Below the pieces are notes generated by a model. That model did no database searches. It was not told the DNA's origin and was given only the letters and a program-made list of their open reading frames with translations. Made by a program: the position numbers and the translations under genes. This document shows, piece after piece, positions 24,744-32,908 of a DNA stretch of 64,000 bases (its first letter is position 1; every line of letters starts with the position of its first letter). Source of the stretch: Thermoplasmatales archaeon SW_10_69_26 (GTDB taxonomy: Archaea; Thermoplasmatota; SW-10-69-26); the NCBI GenBank assembly GCA_003009755.1, contig PXUB01000001.1:85854-149853 (forward strand), written 5' to 3'.

Positions 24744-24888
24744 TGCTACCCGATGACGACGGAAAAGACGTGGGGAAGGATACGGCCTCTACCGACCAGA
24801 TTTGAATGTCCTCGAAGTTTCTCTACAATCGATTCTGGTATTCTGTACAAGGAAGGTCAAGGGTCCAGGCGCAATTTTTTCCCTCCTT

Positions 24889-26328
24889 ATGGAAAGGAAC
24901 AATCGAGCAGAGACCGTCCGAGGAACCGTAGGCCTGGCGTTTGTGATCCTGCTTGCAGGGGTCGGCCCCTCGGCGATCGCCACCGGGGCTGTCGACCAGA
25001 TCGATGAACGGTGCCCAGAGACCATCGGAGAAAGCGGTCCGGACCCAGTATCACGCTGCTCGGCCGAGGACAAGGTGATCTCCGACCGATGCATGCATAT
25101 CGCCATGGAGGGGGCACAGCTTGACGCAGCCGTTGACTGTGGCGGGTTCCCGCCGGGAGAAAGCGACCCCTGCGTCAGGGTAGAGGAGGGCCCGCCACCG
25201 AGCGTGGCCGTGAACACGGACCTCGGGGCCAACGGGACGGACGCCGCCAACGTCACCGACAACAGTTCAGTCCAAGCGGGGTCTGGAGGAGCCGGCGGAG
25301 ATGTTCTCCTGGATCTCGCGGATCCCCACGTCATCCTCATCACCGACACAGCCCAAGTGGCGACGGGGTCAGGCGGCGCCGGTGGCGATGTCAATGTGAC
25401 TCGCGAGAACCGTACCACGGATACGATCAACGGAACGGCAGGACCCGGTGGCGACGGAGGGAAATTGGGGATTCTCGCCGAGGCTAACATCAACGGGAAT
25501 CTCTCAGTCGGCGATGGGGGCGACGGAGGCTCGGCCTACGTGGAACACGTCGATGGTCCCTCCGTCAGTCACGGCGGAGACGGCGGTCGACCGGGTCTCC
25601 TAGGTCTCCCGACGGCCTACGACGCCGAGAGCCTCCACGAAGCTGGACAGCTGGAGGGAGCCAACTCTGGCGACGGCGGCGGAGCCTCCTCGACCTCCCT
25701 TTGTGCTCTCGAAACGAATGGTAGTCCTTACTGTGATGGCTCGGGCGATACGGATACCAGCACGGACAACGAGGATGGAAGAGACGGGGCGGACGCCAGT
25801 GGCCCCGGTAATGCCGGCGGCGACGGCGCAGCCGGCGCCGACGCCTACGCCGAGGGTGGTGACGGTGGCCCTAGATGCGTGCTCGTAGATCCCCCAGACC
25901 CCTACGAATGCGTTGCCATCACCGGTGGCAACGGCGGCAATGCCATCGCAGTTGCCGGGGAAGGAGGCCTCGGTGGAAACGGCGGCGACGGTGTGCACAA
26001 CTCCACCGAGAAAGCGATTCATGGCGGGGACGGTGGAGCAGGCGGTACGGGAGGGACGGCCGAGGCTTACGCCGGAAGCGCCGGATGCGCGACGGTCGGT
26101 GACCGTTGCGGACAGCCGGGCCATGCGAAGGCCCGGAGCGACGGTGGGGACGGAGGCATCCCCGGCGGCTCGGGGTGGACCGAAAACCTCTCCCAGACAA
26201 TCGAAGATAAATGCTCCTCAAACAGCCACGACCTCTGCTGGGAGCCCACACGTCCAAAGATGCCTGTGGACACGTCGGCATCGCTGCGAAGGGGGAAATC
26301 CAGGGACTATGATTGCCGAGAGCGATGA
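24889..26328 (+). CDS. secreted glycine-rich repeat protein
   Basis: A 479-residue exported protein. ATG 24889 is chosen because it begins directly with a signal peptide (TVRGTVGLAFVILLAGVGPSAIA), whereas the longer frame adds an implausible lead. The mature protein has many GGDGG, GGAGG and GNGG runs separated by short variable strands and cysteine pairs (CVRVEEG, CALETNG, CVLVDPPDPYEC). This resembles glycine-rich PGRS-like or Gly-rich beta-roll surface proteins that form extended triple-helical or beta structures. There is no anchor at the C-terminus. GC content is lower than in core genes, which suggests transfer. Confidence 0.72.
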   Translation: MERNNRAETVRGTVGLAFVILLAGVGPSAIATGAVDQIDERCPETIGESGPDPVSRCSAEDKVISDRCMHIAMEGAQLDAAVDCGGFPPGESDPCVRVEEGPPPSVAVNTDLGANGTDAANVTDNSSVQAGSGGAGGDVLLDLADPHVILITDTAQVATGSGGAGGDVNVTRENRTTDTINGTAGPGGDGGKLGILAEANINGNLSVGDGGDGGSAYVEHVDGPSVSHGGDGGRPGLLGLPTAYDAESLHEAGQLEGANSGDGGGASSTSLCALETNGSPYCDGSGDTDTSTDNEDGRDGADASGPGNAGGDGAAGADAYAEGGDGGPRCVLVDPPDPYECVAITGGNGGNAIAVAGEGGLGGNGGDGVHNSTEKAIHGGDGGAGGTGGTAEAYAGSAGCATVGDRCGQPGHAKARSDGGDGGIPGGSGWTENLSQTIEDKCSSNSHDLCWEPTRPKMPVDTSASLRRGKSRDYDCRER

Positions 26329-26443
26329 TCCGGACAATGAACAGACGTATCCACGACCGGGGGACGATGGGAGCACTCCATCGTACGATACGGGTTGTGA
26401 CCACGACAGCCAACATAGCCATATCTGAAGGAGTGCGACAGCC

Positions 26444-27136
26444 ATGAAACGGAACATCCCGAGAACTGCCATCGTCGGGCTAGGTTCCATTTTGATGCTG
26501 ACCTTCGCGGCCATACCATCTCTCGCGTCGGACGCTAATCCGCCGGACGTGGAGATCGAAGACCGCGTGACCTGGTTCCCTAATGCCCATCACCTTGGCT
26601 TCCAAGCCCACGCCGAGGCGTGCGACGAGCGTTCGACTGTACGTCTATCTTTGACAATCAAGGAGGTTGGGTCGGCGTCCGAAACCGGGAACTCCCCCTG
26701 TTTGGAGGTTTCCGAGACGTTCACCCTCCCCAGCCCGGGAGATCACAAGGCCAAGGCAGAAGCCCAGGATGATCACGGGAACGAGGCCCGAAATGAAGGA
26801 AAAGTGACCTCGAGGATTGTCCCCTTCGATACGGGGTCTGTGCCCGGTTACCCCCCGCTCGAGGAAATCCGAGAAACGGAGCTCGGTCCGCGTGTCACCA
26901 TCGAGACGCTGAACGACGCCGGGGGCACAGTGAAGCGCTACGAGGTCTCTTCGCAGGGGGCCGTCCTGATGAGCACCATGGCCGATGCCGTTCCCGAGGA
27001 CGGAGACTTCACGACTCGCGCCGTCCTTGACCGTCCTGTTGGATGGGCCGACGTCCACGTGGACGGTGACGTTACGTGGTCCGGTTTGATTTACCAGTCG
27101 TCGGAGGAATGGTGGCATTTCCGCGCTCTCAAGTAA
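26444..27136 (+). CDS. secreted protein of unknown function
   Basis: A 230-residue exported protein with a signal peptide (RTAIVGLGSILMLTFAAIPSLAS). The mature domain is beta-rich with a cysteine pair (EACDERSTVRL, NSPCLEVSE) and charged linkers. GAAGGAGT upstream could be a ribosome-binding site, so it may follow the glycine-rich gene in one transcript. Composition matches the lower-GC neighbours. No family is recognised. Confidence 0.68.
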   Translation: MKRNIPRTAIVGLGSILMLTFAAIPSLASDANPPDVEIEDRVTWFPNAHHLGFQAHAEACDERSTVRLSLTIKEVGSASETGNSPCLEVSETFTLPSPGDHKAKAEAQDDHGNEARNEGKVTSRIVPFDTGSVPGYPPLEEIRETELGPRVTIETLNDAGGTVKRYEVSSQGAVLMSTMADAVPEDGDFTTRAVLDRPVGWADVHVDGDVTWSGLIYQSSEEWWHFRALK

Positions 27137-27660
27137 TCGTCTCGTGGTGACCGAGGCAGGGTCGACGGCGAAGCGGAGCAGGCTGCATCCGGCTTGAGCC
27201 CGGCGGCCATCTGCATCGACAGCAATGGCCCCGGCGTTCGCCGCTGGCCACCTCGCCGACGTAGCGCTCGACCGAGATCCCTCTCGTGATACGTCTCCGG
27301 GTAGCCCGGGATCCAGCCGTCGGTGACGAGCGCCTCCAGCCCCAACCGTGACGAGATCCCGCCTCCCACGGGGCGATCATCGTCTTCGACGAACCGACGA
27401 GCTCGCTGTCGGGGACCGATCGGGGTGGGCGTGCAGGTGGTAGGCCCGCCAGGCCGTCCGCGAGGCGTCGGCGAACACCGTCTCGCTGAGCGCCACGATG
27501 CCCTCCACGTCCCTGCGGACGGCGGTCCCGCCCCGTGGATGGACCATCGCGCCGGGCAATCCTGCGCGAGCGGGAGCGCCTTCCGCCGTGTGGCATCCAC
27601 GCCAGACGTTAAGACCATCTCTCCACAACGTTAGAGCCTCCGCGGGCTGACCAGCGATTA
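27137..27660 (-). pseudogene. decayed gene, unidentified
   Basis: There is no intact frame. On the minus strand, protein-like stretches alternate between frames: EGIVALSETVFADASRTAWRAYHLHAHPD in one, GISSRLGLEALVTDGWIPGYPETYHERD in another, and LLSMQMAAGLKPDAACSASP. These look like one gene with two or more frameshifts. I cannot assign a family. Confidence 0.45.
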
Positions 27661-27686
27661 CCCCGACGTGACCACCGGCGGTAGAG

Positions 27687-27809
27687 CTAGGGTTTTTCCT
27701 CGCGGCCACGCACCCACCGATAGAGGATCCACGCGGAGACTCCCAACAGCAGGGCCACGACGAGAGCGATGATCAGTGAGGCGATCTCCACCTGGCGGAG
27801 CCCGAACAT
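27687..27809 (-). CDS. 40-residue single-helix membrane protein
   Basis: A short gene below the cut-off of the ORF track. The protein begins MFGLRQVEI, has one membrane helix (IASLIIALVVALLLGVSAWI) and ends with a basic cytoplasmic tail (RWVRGREEKP). GTTCTAAAAC lies about 20 bases upstream of the ATG on the minus strand, a good TATA-like element. The length and layout are like small membrane regulators or subunits; no family can be named. Confidence 0.6.
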   Translation of the reverse strand: MFGLRQVEIASLIIALVVALLLGVSAWILYRWVRGREEKP

Positions 27810-27854
27810 GGTCAGATGTTTTAGAACTGCTTGTTGTATGTATTATTCTAATGG

Positions 27855-28100
27855 GTGCGGGACCAGGCATTCGCCTGGCTGCAGGCCAGATCCGTCGGCG
27901 ACCTGCTAACAACTCCGGAGACTTTTCTGTTTGAGGATGTCAAAGGGAGATGGGCTTACCCGCACATCCTCGACGAGGGCCGGGACCTAGAGTGCCATTA
28001 CGTGATCACGGACGAGCCCACCGAAGGCGGCGTCACGTGGAACGACCAACCCAGCGGCGACGACCTGAACCTGCAGGACACGACGGCCACGAGAACGTGA
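27855..28100 (+). pseudogene. fragment resembling a DNRLRE-type surface domain
   Basis: An 81-codon frame with TPETFLFEDVKGRWAYPHI and, near the end, EGGVTWNDQPSGDD. The (E/G)GVTWNxQP motif is typical of DNRLRE-like surface domains. It has no signal peptide and stops where an integrase fragment begins in another frame, so it is most likely a truncated piece left at an insertion junction. Confidence 0.4.
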
Positions 28101-28103
28101 ACA

Positions 28104-28193
28104 CCACCAAGAAAAACTACGAGAACGAAGCCCGGTACCCCCAGAACCTGTATGGAGACCGCTGGCTGTTGCGAGCGCTCGAGGACTCGCTGG
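28104..28193 (+). pseudogene. C-terminal remnant of a tyrosine recombinase
   Basis: The frame reads TTKKNYENEARYPQNLYGDRWLLRALED, matching the end of the integrase at 35.9-37.1 kb (VRNYEQSVELHEKLYGDNWITRAFQ), including the NYE tyrosine segment and LYGD-W. Everything upstream is lost. About 95 bp downstream lies TGGTCCCGTCGGGA (28287-28300), the tRNA-Glu 3'-end sequence, the same integrase-then-att order as in the younger element. It marks the right end of an older integrated element. Confidence 0.75.
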
Positions 28194-28242
28194 CGGTCTC
28201 GAGGCTCGGACGGACCCTCGCTGGCGCTTCGGCTCCGTCGAG

Positions 28243-28286
28243 CTTCTCGACGGCTGCGCCGCCGTGGGGGATCAGCCGTCGAGAAG
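28243..28286. repeat. perfect 14-bp inverted repeat next to a tRNA-Glu 3'-end copy
   Basis: CTTCTCGACGGCTG and CAGCCGTCGAGAAG flank a 16-base loop and end exactly where the TGGTCCCGTCGGGA copy begins. It could be a transcription terminator of the old integrase or a recombination structure. Confidence 0.85.
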
Positions 28287-28404
28287 TGGTCCCGTCGGGA
28301 CGCAGAGATCCGAGGCATCGATGCAGAACGAGGACCTCTGCCGACGACGGGAGCACGAGGCCTGCAGATACCGTGGAAAGAGGCCGAGTGGTCCCCTCGG
28401 GATT
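28286..28404. repeat. 102-bp palindromic repeat unit, copy 2
   Basis: TGGTCCCGTCGGGA at 28287 and TGGTCCCCTCGGGA at 28389 are exactly 102 bp apart and enclose the same two-hairpin unit as copies 1 and 3. The left boundary and interior are themselves near-palindromic (GTCCCGTCG...CGACGGGA). Confidence 0.88.
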
Positions 28405-28530
28405 CTCGTACGAACCTCGCTTCGCTCGGTTCGGACGGCTCGCAAGCCCTTCCCGCTTGCTCGTAACCTGTGGTTCAAATCCCTCGGTCCCACTTCCTCT
28501 GGATGGTGGGCGAGAAGCCGCCCGTCGGGA

Positions 28531-28566
28531 TCTCAAGACGTGGCGGAGACCGGGCACGTCTTGAGA
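28531..28566. repeat. perfect 12-bp inverted repeat between repeat copies 2 and 3
   Basis: TCTCAAGACGTG and CACGTCTTGAGA enclose a 12-base loop; flanking CCCGTC and GACGGG extend the palindrome imperfectly. It lies between the two 102-bp units in a stretch (28405-28612) with no gene, only a T-arm-like GGTTCAAATCC near 28475. Confidence 0.85.
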
Positions 28567-28612
28567 GACGACGGGACCACGAGCGAACGTGGCCACAGGA
28601 GAAGGTGAGCGA

Positions 28613-28728
28613 GTGGTCCCGTCGGGATGCAGAGGGCCGAGACGACGATGCAGAACGAGGACCTCTGCAAACGACGGAGACCCGAGGCCTGGAGATACCG
28701 GAGAAAGAGGCCGAGTGGTCCCGTCGGG
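28613..28728. repeat. 102-bp palindromic repeat unit, copy 3 (left edge of the integrated element)
   Basis: TGGTCCCGTCGGGAT at 28614 and TGGTCCCGTCGGG at 28716, again 102 bp apart. The first shares 15 bases with the 3' end of tRNA-Glu at 37082-37096. Either one could be the left attachment site of the 8.4-kb element. Confidence 0.88.
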
Positions 28729-28873
28729 GACTATCCTCCATACCGGGAGGGGCTGGAGCCAAAACCGCCCCCGGTTTTGACGGTTTCCGGCTTGGACCCT
28801 GATACGTGGACGGCGAACCCGTCCGCGTCTCCCTCTTTCTCCATTTCAGACCCCCCACCTTCTCCGACCCCGA

Positions 28874-29245
28874 CGACGAGCCGAGCGTGCCGCAGCGCCC
28901 TCCGAGGGGCGACCGGCGATCAGGTCGGGCGGCCCATCATGGTCCCGCCCGAGCGACAGCGAGGGCGGGGCCTTGATGAGCGCCGGCCGATGCTCCGCCA
29001 GCCCCGAGGGGAAGCGAAGGCACGCGAGGCAGGAGGAGCGGGGAGCGGCCCCGACGGCGAGCCGAGACGCCGTAGCGACCCTCCGAGGCTCGCCCGCCAA
29101 CCGTCAACCTCACCCGCCAACTTCCCCCACAAGCAGACTCGGGAACGGGCCGTCGAAGGCGGGTGCGGAGAAACCTGGAAACCAGCCACGCACTCTTGTC
29201 TAGTAGACGGAAGCGCACGCACGGGCCGCCCCTATGGGGCGGCCC
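28874..29245. other. non-coding segment upstream of rep, candidate replication origin
   Basis: There is no convincing gene from 28729 to 29268. It holds a direct repeat of about 45 bp (GAGCCGAGCGTGCCGCAGCG-like at 28874-28918 and 29052-29097) and, just before rep, a perfect palindrome GGGCCGCCCC-TAT-GGGGCGGCCC (29223-29245). Repeats plus a hairpin directly upstream of an HUH rep gene are what a double-strand origin or rep operator would look like. Function is inferred. Confidence 0.45.
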
Positions 29246-29268
29246 GCTCGGTGTATCCTGCCCCTACG

Positions 29269-30252
29269 GTGGACTACGATGCAGCCCCACCCTCCACAGA
29301 CGAGGCCCAGCATCCGCCCGCCGTCTTCGCCACCCTTCCCGGCCAAGCCGACGAATGCGGCGAGAGCGAGTGCGGCAACGTCATCGGAGCCGAAGCCTGC
29401 TCCCATGCCGAGCACAACCCTGAGGACCACGACCTTCGGCTATTCTATCAGACCTGCGAAGGCCGCACCTGTCCCCAGGGATTCGAGGACTGGATTAACG
29501 ACCGCGCCGACAAAGCCCTCCACCGGCTCGTTGACGGAAAGAAGGCCTACGCTGAGGAAGGCAAGAACCTCGGCCCGGTCAAGCACGTAATCTTCTCCCC
29601 ACCCCCGGAGGAGACCGACGCCTATCGAAACGAGGATGGCTACGGCCAGCTCGTCCGCGATGCCTACGAGCACGCCCGCGAGGCCGGTATGGATGGGGGC
29701 GTGGCTATCCCGCACCTCTGGCGGCTCTCAGACGACCTCAAAGCCTGCCTGCGAGACGAAGGCTATGGAATCGGTGAGGAGAACGGCGGCCTCTGGCAAG
29801 GCGTCCACGACGACGCACTCGGCCTCGGCCATTGGCGAACCTACGTCACCTTCAGCCCCCACGTTCACCTCCTCGGTACCGGCTACCTGGAAAACGCCCG
29901 AGAGTTCAACGACCGAACGGGCTGGGTCTACCACAACAAGGGAAAGCGTCCCTCGCCGGGCTCGGTCCATTCCACGGCCGCCTACATCCTCAGCCATGCC
30001 GCCCTTGTGGACGGCAGCCGCGCCCTCCGCTGGTGGGGTGTCTTCTCCTACAACAAGCTCGCCAAGGTCGAAGAACTCGTCCGCCGAGAGCCGAAGACAT
30101 GCGAATGCGGCGAGCCGATCTATGAGTACCCGACCACCAAGGACGGTACCCGCGTCGGCTGGGAGCATCGGGGCTCTCCAGCAGAACGGGTGGAGAAGAC
30201 CGTTCTCTATCGGGTCGTGGGCAAGCCTCCGCCGGGGGGAGTGCAGTGTTAG
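29269..30252 (+). CDS. rolling-circle replication initiator (HUH endonuclease family)
   Basis: A 327-residue Rep-like protein. The HUH metal motif is in TYVTFSPHVHLLGTGYL (about residues 190-206), and STAAYILSHAAL (about residues 240-251) is a good candidate for the nicking tyrosine region. Cysteine pairs occur early (CGESECGN, CEGRTC) and late (CECGEP), suggesting zinc binding. The arrangement resembles Rep proteins of small haloarchaeal plasmids and viruses. GTG 29269 was chosen as it opens the coherent part of the frame, which otherwise extends upstream without protein-like sequence. The zinc-ribbon gene overlaps its stop. Confidence 0.8.
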   Translation: MDYDAAPPSTDEAQHPPAVFATLPGQADECGESECGNVIGAEACSHAEHNPEDHDLRLFYQTCEGRTCPQGFEDWINDRADKALHRLVDGKKAYAEEGKNLGPVKHVIFSPPPEETDAYRNEDGYGQLVRDAYEHAREAGMDGGVAIPHLWRLSDDLKACLRDEGYGIGEENGGLWQGVHDDALGLGHWRTYVTFSPHVHLLGTGYLENAREFNDRTGWVYHNKGKRPSPGSVHSTAAYILSHAALVDGSRALRWWGVFSYNKLAKVEELVRREPKTCECGEPIYEYPTTKDGTRVGWEHRGSPAERVEKTVLYRVVGKPPPGGVQC

Positions 30253-30362
30253 AGGTGGAGTGCGAGCGATGTGGCCATACGTGGATGGAACACGGAGTGG
30301 CCCAATGGGAATGTCCGCGATGCGGGAGCCTTTACGGTCGGTGGCCCGCAAACCGCGACTAG
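30246..30362 (+). CDS. 38-residue zinc-ribbon protein downstream of rep
   Basis: Too short for the ORF track. A GTG-started frame overlapping the rep stop by seven bases encodes VECERCGHTWMEHG and WECPRCGSLYGRW, a complete CxxC-x(n)-CxxC zinc ribbon of the kind often found beside rep in archaeal plasmids and viruses. It may bind DNA or assist Rep. The two intact CxxCG pairs argue that it is real. Confidence 0.75.
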   Translation: MLEVECERCGHTWMEHGVAQWECPRCGSLYGRWPANRD

Positions 30363-30439
30363 CCGCCCAACACCCGTTCGATAAGTAATCGTCCCGTCCG
30401 AGGATACCGCCTTCTCTCATCGGGAACGAAGATGAAGCG

Positions 30440-31552
30440 ATGGACGGCGTTCCGCGACCGGAGTCCCGGCTTGTTTCGCCTCCGACGGAGGGGAAACTAC
30501 AATTTAGCTGGGCTGCTTTAGACCCGGACGCGGAGACTGAGGGAGCGGCTGTGGAAGATGGTTTCGAATATCCGGGCTATCTGCTGTTCAACGAGATTGT
30601 ACATGTCCAGGAAATCGGCTTCGATGGCCCGCAGACGATAGGAGAGGAGCTTTCGACTTTCGGAGACGGGACCCCCACCAATCCATCGAAGGGGTTTCGG
30701 CAGCTTGATCTGAGTGAGGAGGTCGACGTGCGGGTATTCGAGACTGAGAGCTTCGCCCCTGTCGTCGAAGATATGCAATCCTTCGAGTATATAGCAGAAG
30801 ATTACGGTACCCAAATGGAGTTCGTGACAGGCGAGGGGGACCGCCAACAGGGACGCCCCAGAAGCTTGGACCGAGCCCATATCCATTGGCATTGGCCCGA
30901 CTACTTCTTCGTCCAAGGGTCACAATCTGTTGCCGAAGCTGCAGCAGAGGAGATAGTTTCAGAGCTGGACTTGGACAGCGCAGATGTTCAGCGTTTCACC
31001 TTTGACAACGATTTCTTCTTATGGATGTACAAGAAGAATCACGACGGAGACCCCCTTTCTGAATCACTGGATCTGCTCAAGTGGACTGACGCGGAAGCGA
31101 CGGGCGATCTTCCCTACCTCGGGAGTTCGACAGAAGTCCAGGAGTCAGAGGACGTTGGGCGTTCTATACCCATCCTCGTCGCGGTCCTACGGAATATGGA
31201 CCTAGCCTCGCTGGAGGGAATCTTCGAGGTAGGCTCGTACGCGATGACAGCTAGCATCGGAAGCCAAGGCAAAGTCCACGTTAAATCCGAGCAGACTGTG
31301 CAGAAAGCGTCCAATATCGCTCGGGTCTTTCTGTCAAATCTTTTCCTCCACGAACTTACCAACCTCTACGAGAACTGGAAAACTCTAGATCCTGAGGAGA
31401 AATACCCTCATCCCTCCTTCTTCTCTAGCCTCTGGGATAATGCCTCTGAACAAGGCGCCAACCTTGACATGGACTTCGACAGAGTCGTCGAGGAATACGC
31501 TGCGAAGCGTGGAGAGAGCGCAGAAGACTATGACTTCGATTTCGGTAACTAG
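30440..31552 (+). CDS. hypothetical protein of the integrated element
   Basis: A 370-residue acidic soluble protein, no signal peptide. The first half is beta-rich with HIHWHWPDYFFVQG; the second half is helical (SIPILVAVLRNMDLASLEGIFEVG, ASNIARVFLSNLFLHELTNLYENW). Codon usage is less GC-rich than in the chromosome, as for its neighbours. It is the first of a run of closely spaced plus-strand genes leading to the methyltransferase. No family is recognised; a role in defence or plasmid maintenance is possible from context only. Confidence 0.68.
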   Translation: MDGVPRPESRLVSPPTEGKLQFSWAALDPDAETEGAAVEDGFEYPGYLLFNEIVHVQEIGFDGPQTIGEELSTFGDGTPTNPSKGFRQLDLSEEVDVRVFETESFAPVVEDMQSFEYIAEDYGTQMEFVTGEGDRQQGRPRSLDRAHIHWHWPDYFFVQGSQSVAEAAAEEIVSELDLDSADVQRFTFDNDFFLWMYKKNHDGDPLSESLDLLKWTDAEATGDLPYLGSSTEVQESEDVGRSIPILVAVLRNMDLASLEGIFEVGSYAMTASIGSQGKVHVKSEQTVQKASNIARVFLSNLFLHELTNLYENWKTLDPEEKYPHPSFFSSLWDNASEQGANLDMDFDRVVEEYAAKRGESAEDYDFDFGN

Positions 31553-31563
31553 GGGTGTGAGAT

Positions 31564-32190
31564 GTGCTGAAAGCCTTGAGAAAAGTGGAAGGCGCCTCCG
31601 GCACCCACCCCAGAAGCCAAAACACAGAAAGCCTGCGGCTAGAGCTCCGCGACGAATGGCGCCTGAATCAAGCGGCCCTTGATGACTATCCATTTCTTGA
31701 TCAGTTAGTGCTGGAGGGACGGTATGAGTATTCAAAAGATCCGACCTGGGGATCACCGGAGCACGTCGATGGTTCCTTCCAACTCCGGACGGCCTCTGGC
31801 CTCCTTCTGATAGAGATCAGCGCAGATCGCCCATCCCCGACGGAGCTCGCGAAGGAATTCGATAAGGCTATCGATTCGGGCTTGCGTGTGAGCAGGGACT
31901 TCGTACCCTCTCGCGGGAAAGTGTGGTCTTTCGTTGATCAGGCGGATAGCGTTCTGAGTCTCCGGGCTCGAGACGAGACAGGACAGGTACGGAATCTTGC
32001 GGAAGTACATGACGCACAAAACCCCAGAGAATGGACCGTAGAACACGCGAGCTTGAAGTTCGGTTATGGTGGCGGATTCTTCCTCGATTTCGAGCGAGAC
32101 TCAATCTCCATATACGGAGTCGATGAGGGGGATGAGGAGCCAGCGATAGAAACTCTGGAAGTTGCCTTTTTGACAGGGATTTGGGACTAG
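31564..32190 (+). CDS. hypothetical protein of the integrated element
   Basis: A 208-residue soluble protein of alternating strands and helices (LDQLVLEGRYEYSKDP, FQLRTASGLLLIEISADRPSPTELAKEFDKAIDSG), with no recognised domain. It starts 11 bases after the previous gene and overlaps the next by ten bases, so the three are probably one operon. Composition is that of the element, not the host. Confidence 0.65.
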   Translation: MLKALRKVEGASGTHPRSQNTESLRLELRDEWRLNQAALDDYPFLDQLVLEGRYEYSKDPTWGSPEHVDGSFQLRTASGLLLIEISADRPSPTELAKEFDKAIDSGLRVSRDFVPSRGKVWSFVDQADSVLSLRARDETGQVRNLAEVHDAQNPREWTVEHASLKFGYGGGFFLDFERDSISIYGVDEGDEEPAIETLEVAFLTGIWD

Positions 32191-32777
32191 GGGGTCCTGG
32201 GGTGTCCACAGAGAGAATCAAAATATTTTGGAACAGAGCCCGGGAGTGGAGATGGTTTGGCTTCTTCACTTATGCGTCCACATTCCCTTGGATCGGCAGC
32301 TCATTCTTCCAGTCCTTTTCAACCGAGTGGTTTCTAATTGTCGGAGCAGCCCTTCTCACTCATGTTTTCCCTCTAGTCTGGGTGGGACTGACGCAGAGGC
32401 CGTTTTATCTAAAGGTCGATTGGGTCCCCTTAGACGATGAGGGCGTAGCTTGGCGGAGGAAGTCGTCAGGGATCGTAGCGATGGAAAATGGATCTGGCGC
32501 CATCCAGGTCTTCTTTGAGGTAATTGAAGGTGCGGAGGATATCGAGGTCTCTGTGGACGCTGATACGCCTTACTATGCGAGCCCTAACCAGCCTCCTGCA
32601 CCCCTTCGCTGGAGAGATGGCACGCTCTTGTTGGAAGATGGAGACTTGGAGAATAGGGAGTTCTACGTCAAGATAGAGCTCGTCCAGGATAGTGCTCTGG
32701 CTGGCGGAATGGACCATGAAGTCTATCTCCAGGATGAGCGGTCAGGGAAGGAGCTGTTGAGGGTACCCATCAATTAG
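32181..32777 (+). CDS. membrane-anchored hypothetical protein of the integrated element
   Basis: A 198-residue protein with two membrane helices near the N-terminus (FFTYASTFPWIGSSFFQSF, FLIVGAALLTHVFPLVWVGL), then a 120-residue beta-sandwich-like domain. TTG 32181 or GTG 32202 could be the start; the GTG form (VSTERIKIFWNRAREW) gives the more natural N-terminus. A membrane protein beside restriction genes might sense or secrete, but no function can be assigned. Confidence 0.62.
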   Translation: MGLGGPGVSTERIKIFWNRAREWRWFGFFTYASTFPWIGSSFFQSFSTEWFLIVGAALLTHVFPLVWVGLTQRPFYLKVDWVPLDDEGVAWRRKSSGIVAMENGSGAIQVFFEVIEGAEDIEVSVDADTPYYASPNQPPAPLRWRDGTLLLEDGDLENREFYVKIELVQDSALAGGMDHEVYLQDERSGKELLRVPIN

Positions 32778-32908
32778 GCTTCCGGAGGGCCAACCGGGGA
32801 GTCTTCCGGTCTCTCCGGCAACGATGAGGTCCTTCTTCACGGTGAAGGGAGTATCCTCTTAGGCAGGGAACTGGTTGCTCTACTCACTCCGACTGAGCGA
32901 GGGGATGG

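Noticed and set aside
26310-26428. 39-codon frame beginning MIAESDDPDN
   Set aside because: It overlaps the end of the glycine-rich gene in another frame, has no promoter or ribosome-binding site and no recognisable feature; composition alone is not enough.
28470-28500. tRNA on the plus strand suggested by GGTTCAAATCC
   Set aside because: Only a T-arm-like stretch is present; no matching acceptor or anticodon arm upstream.
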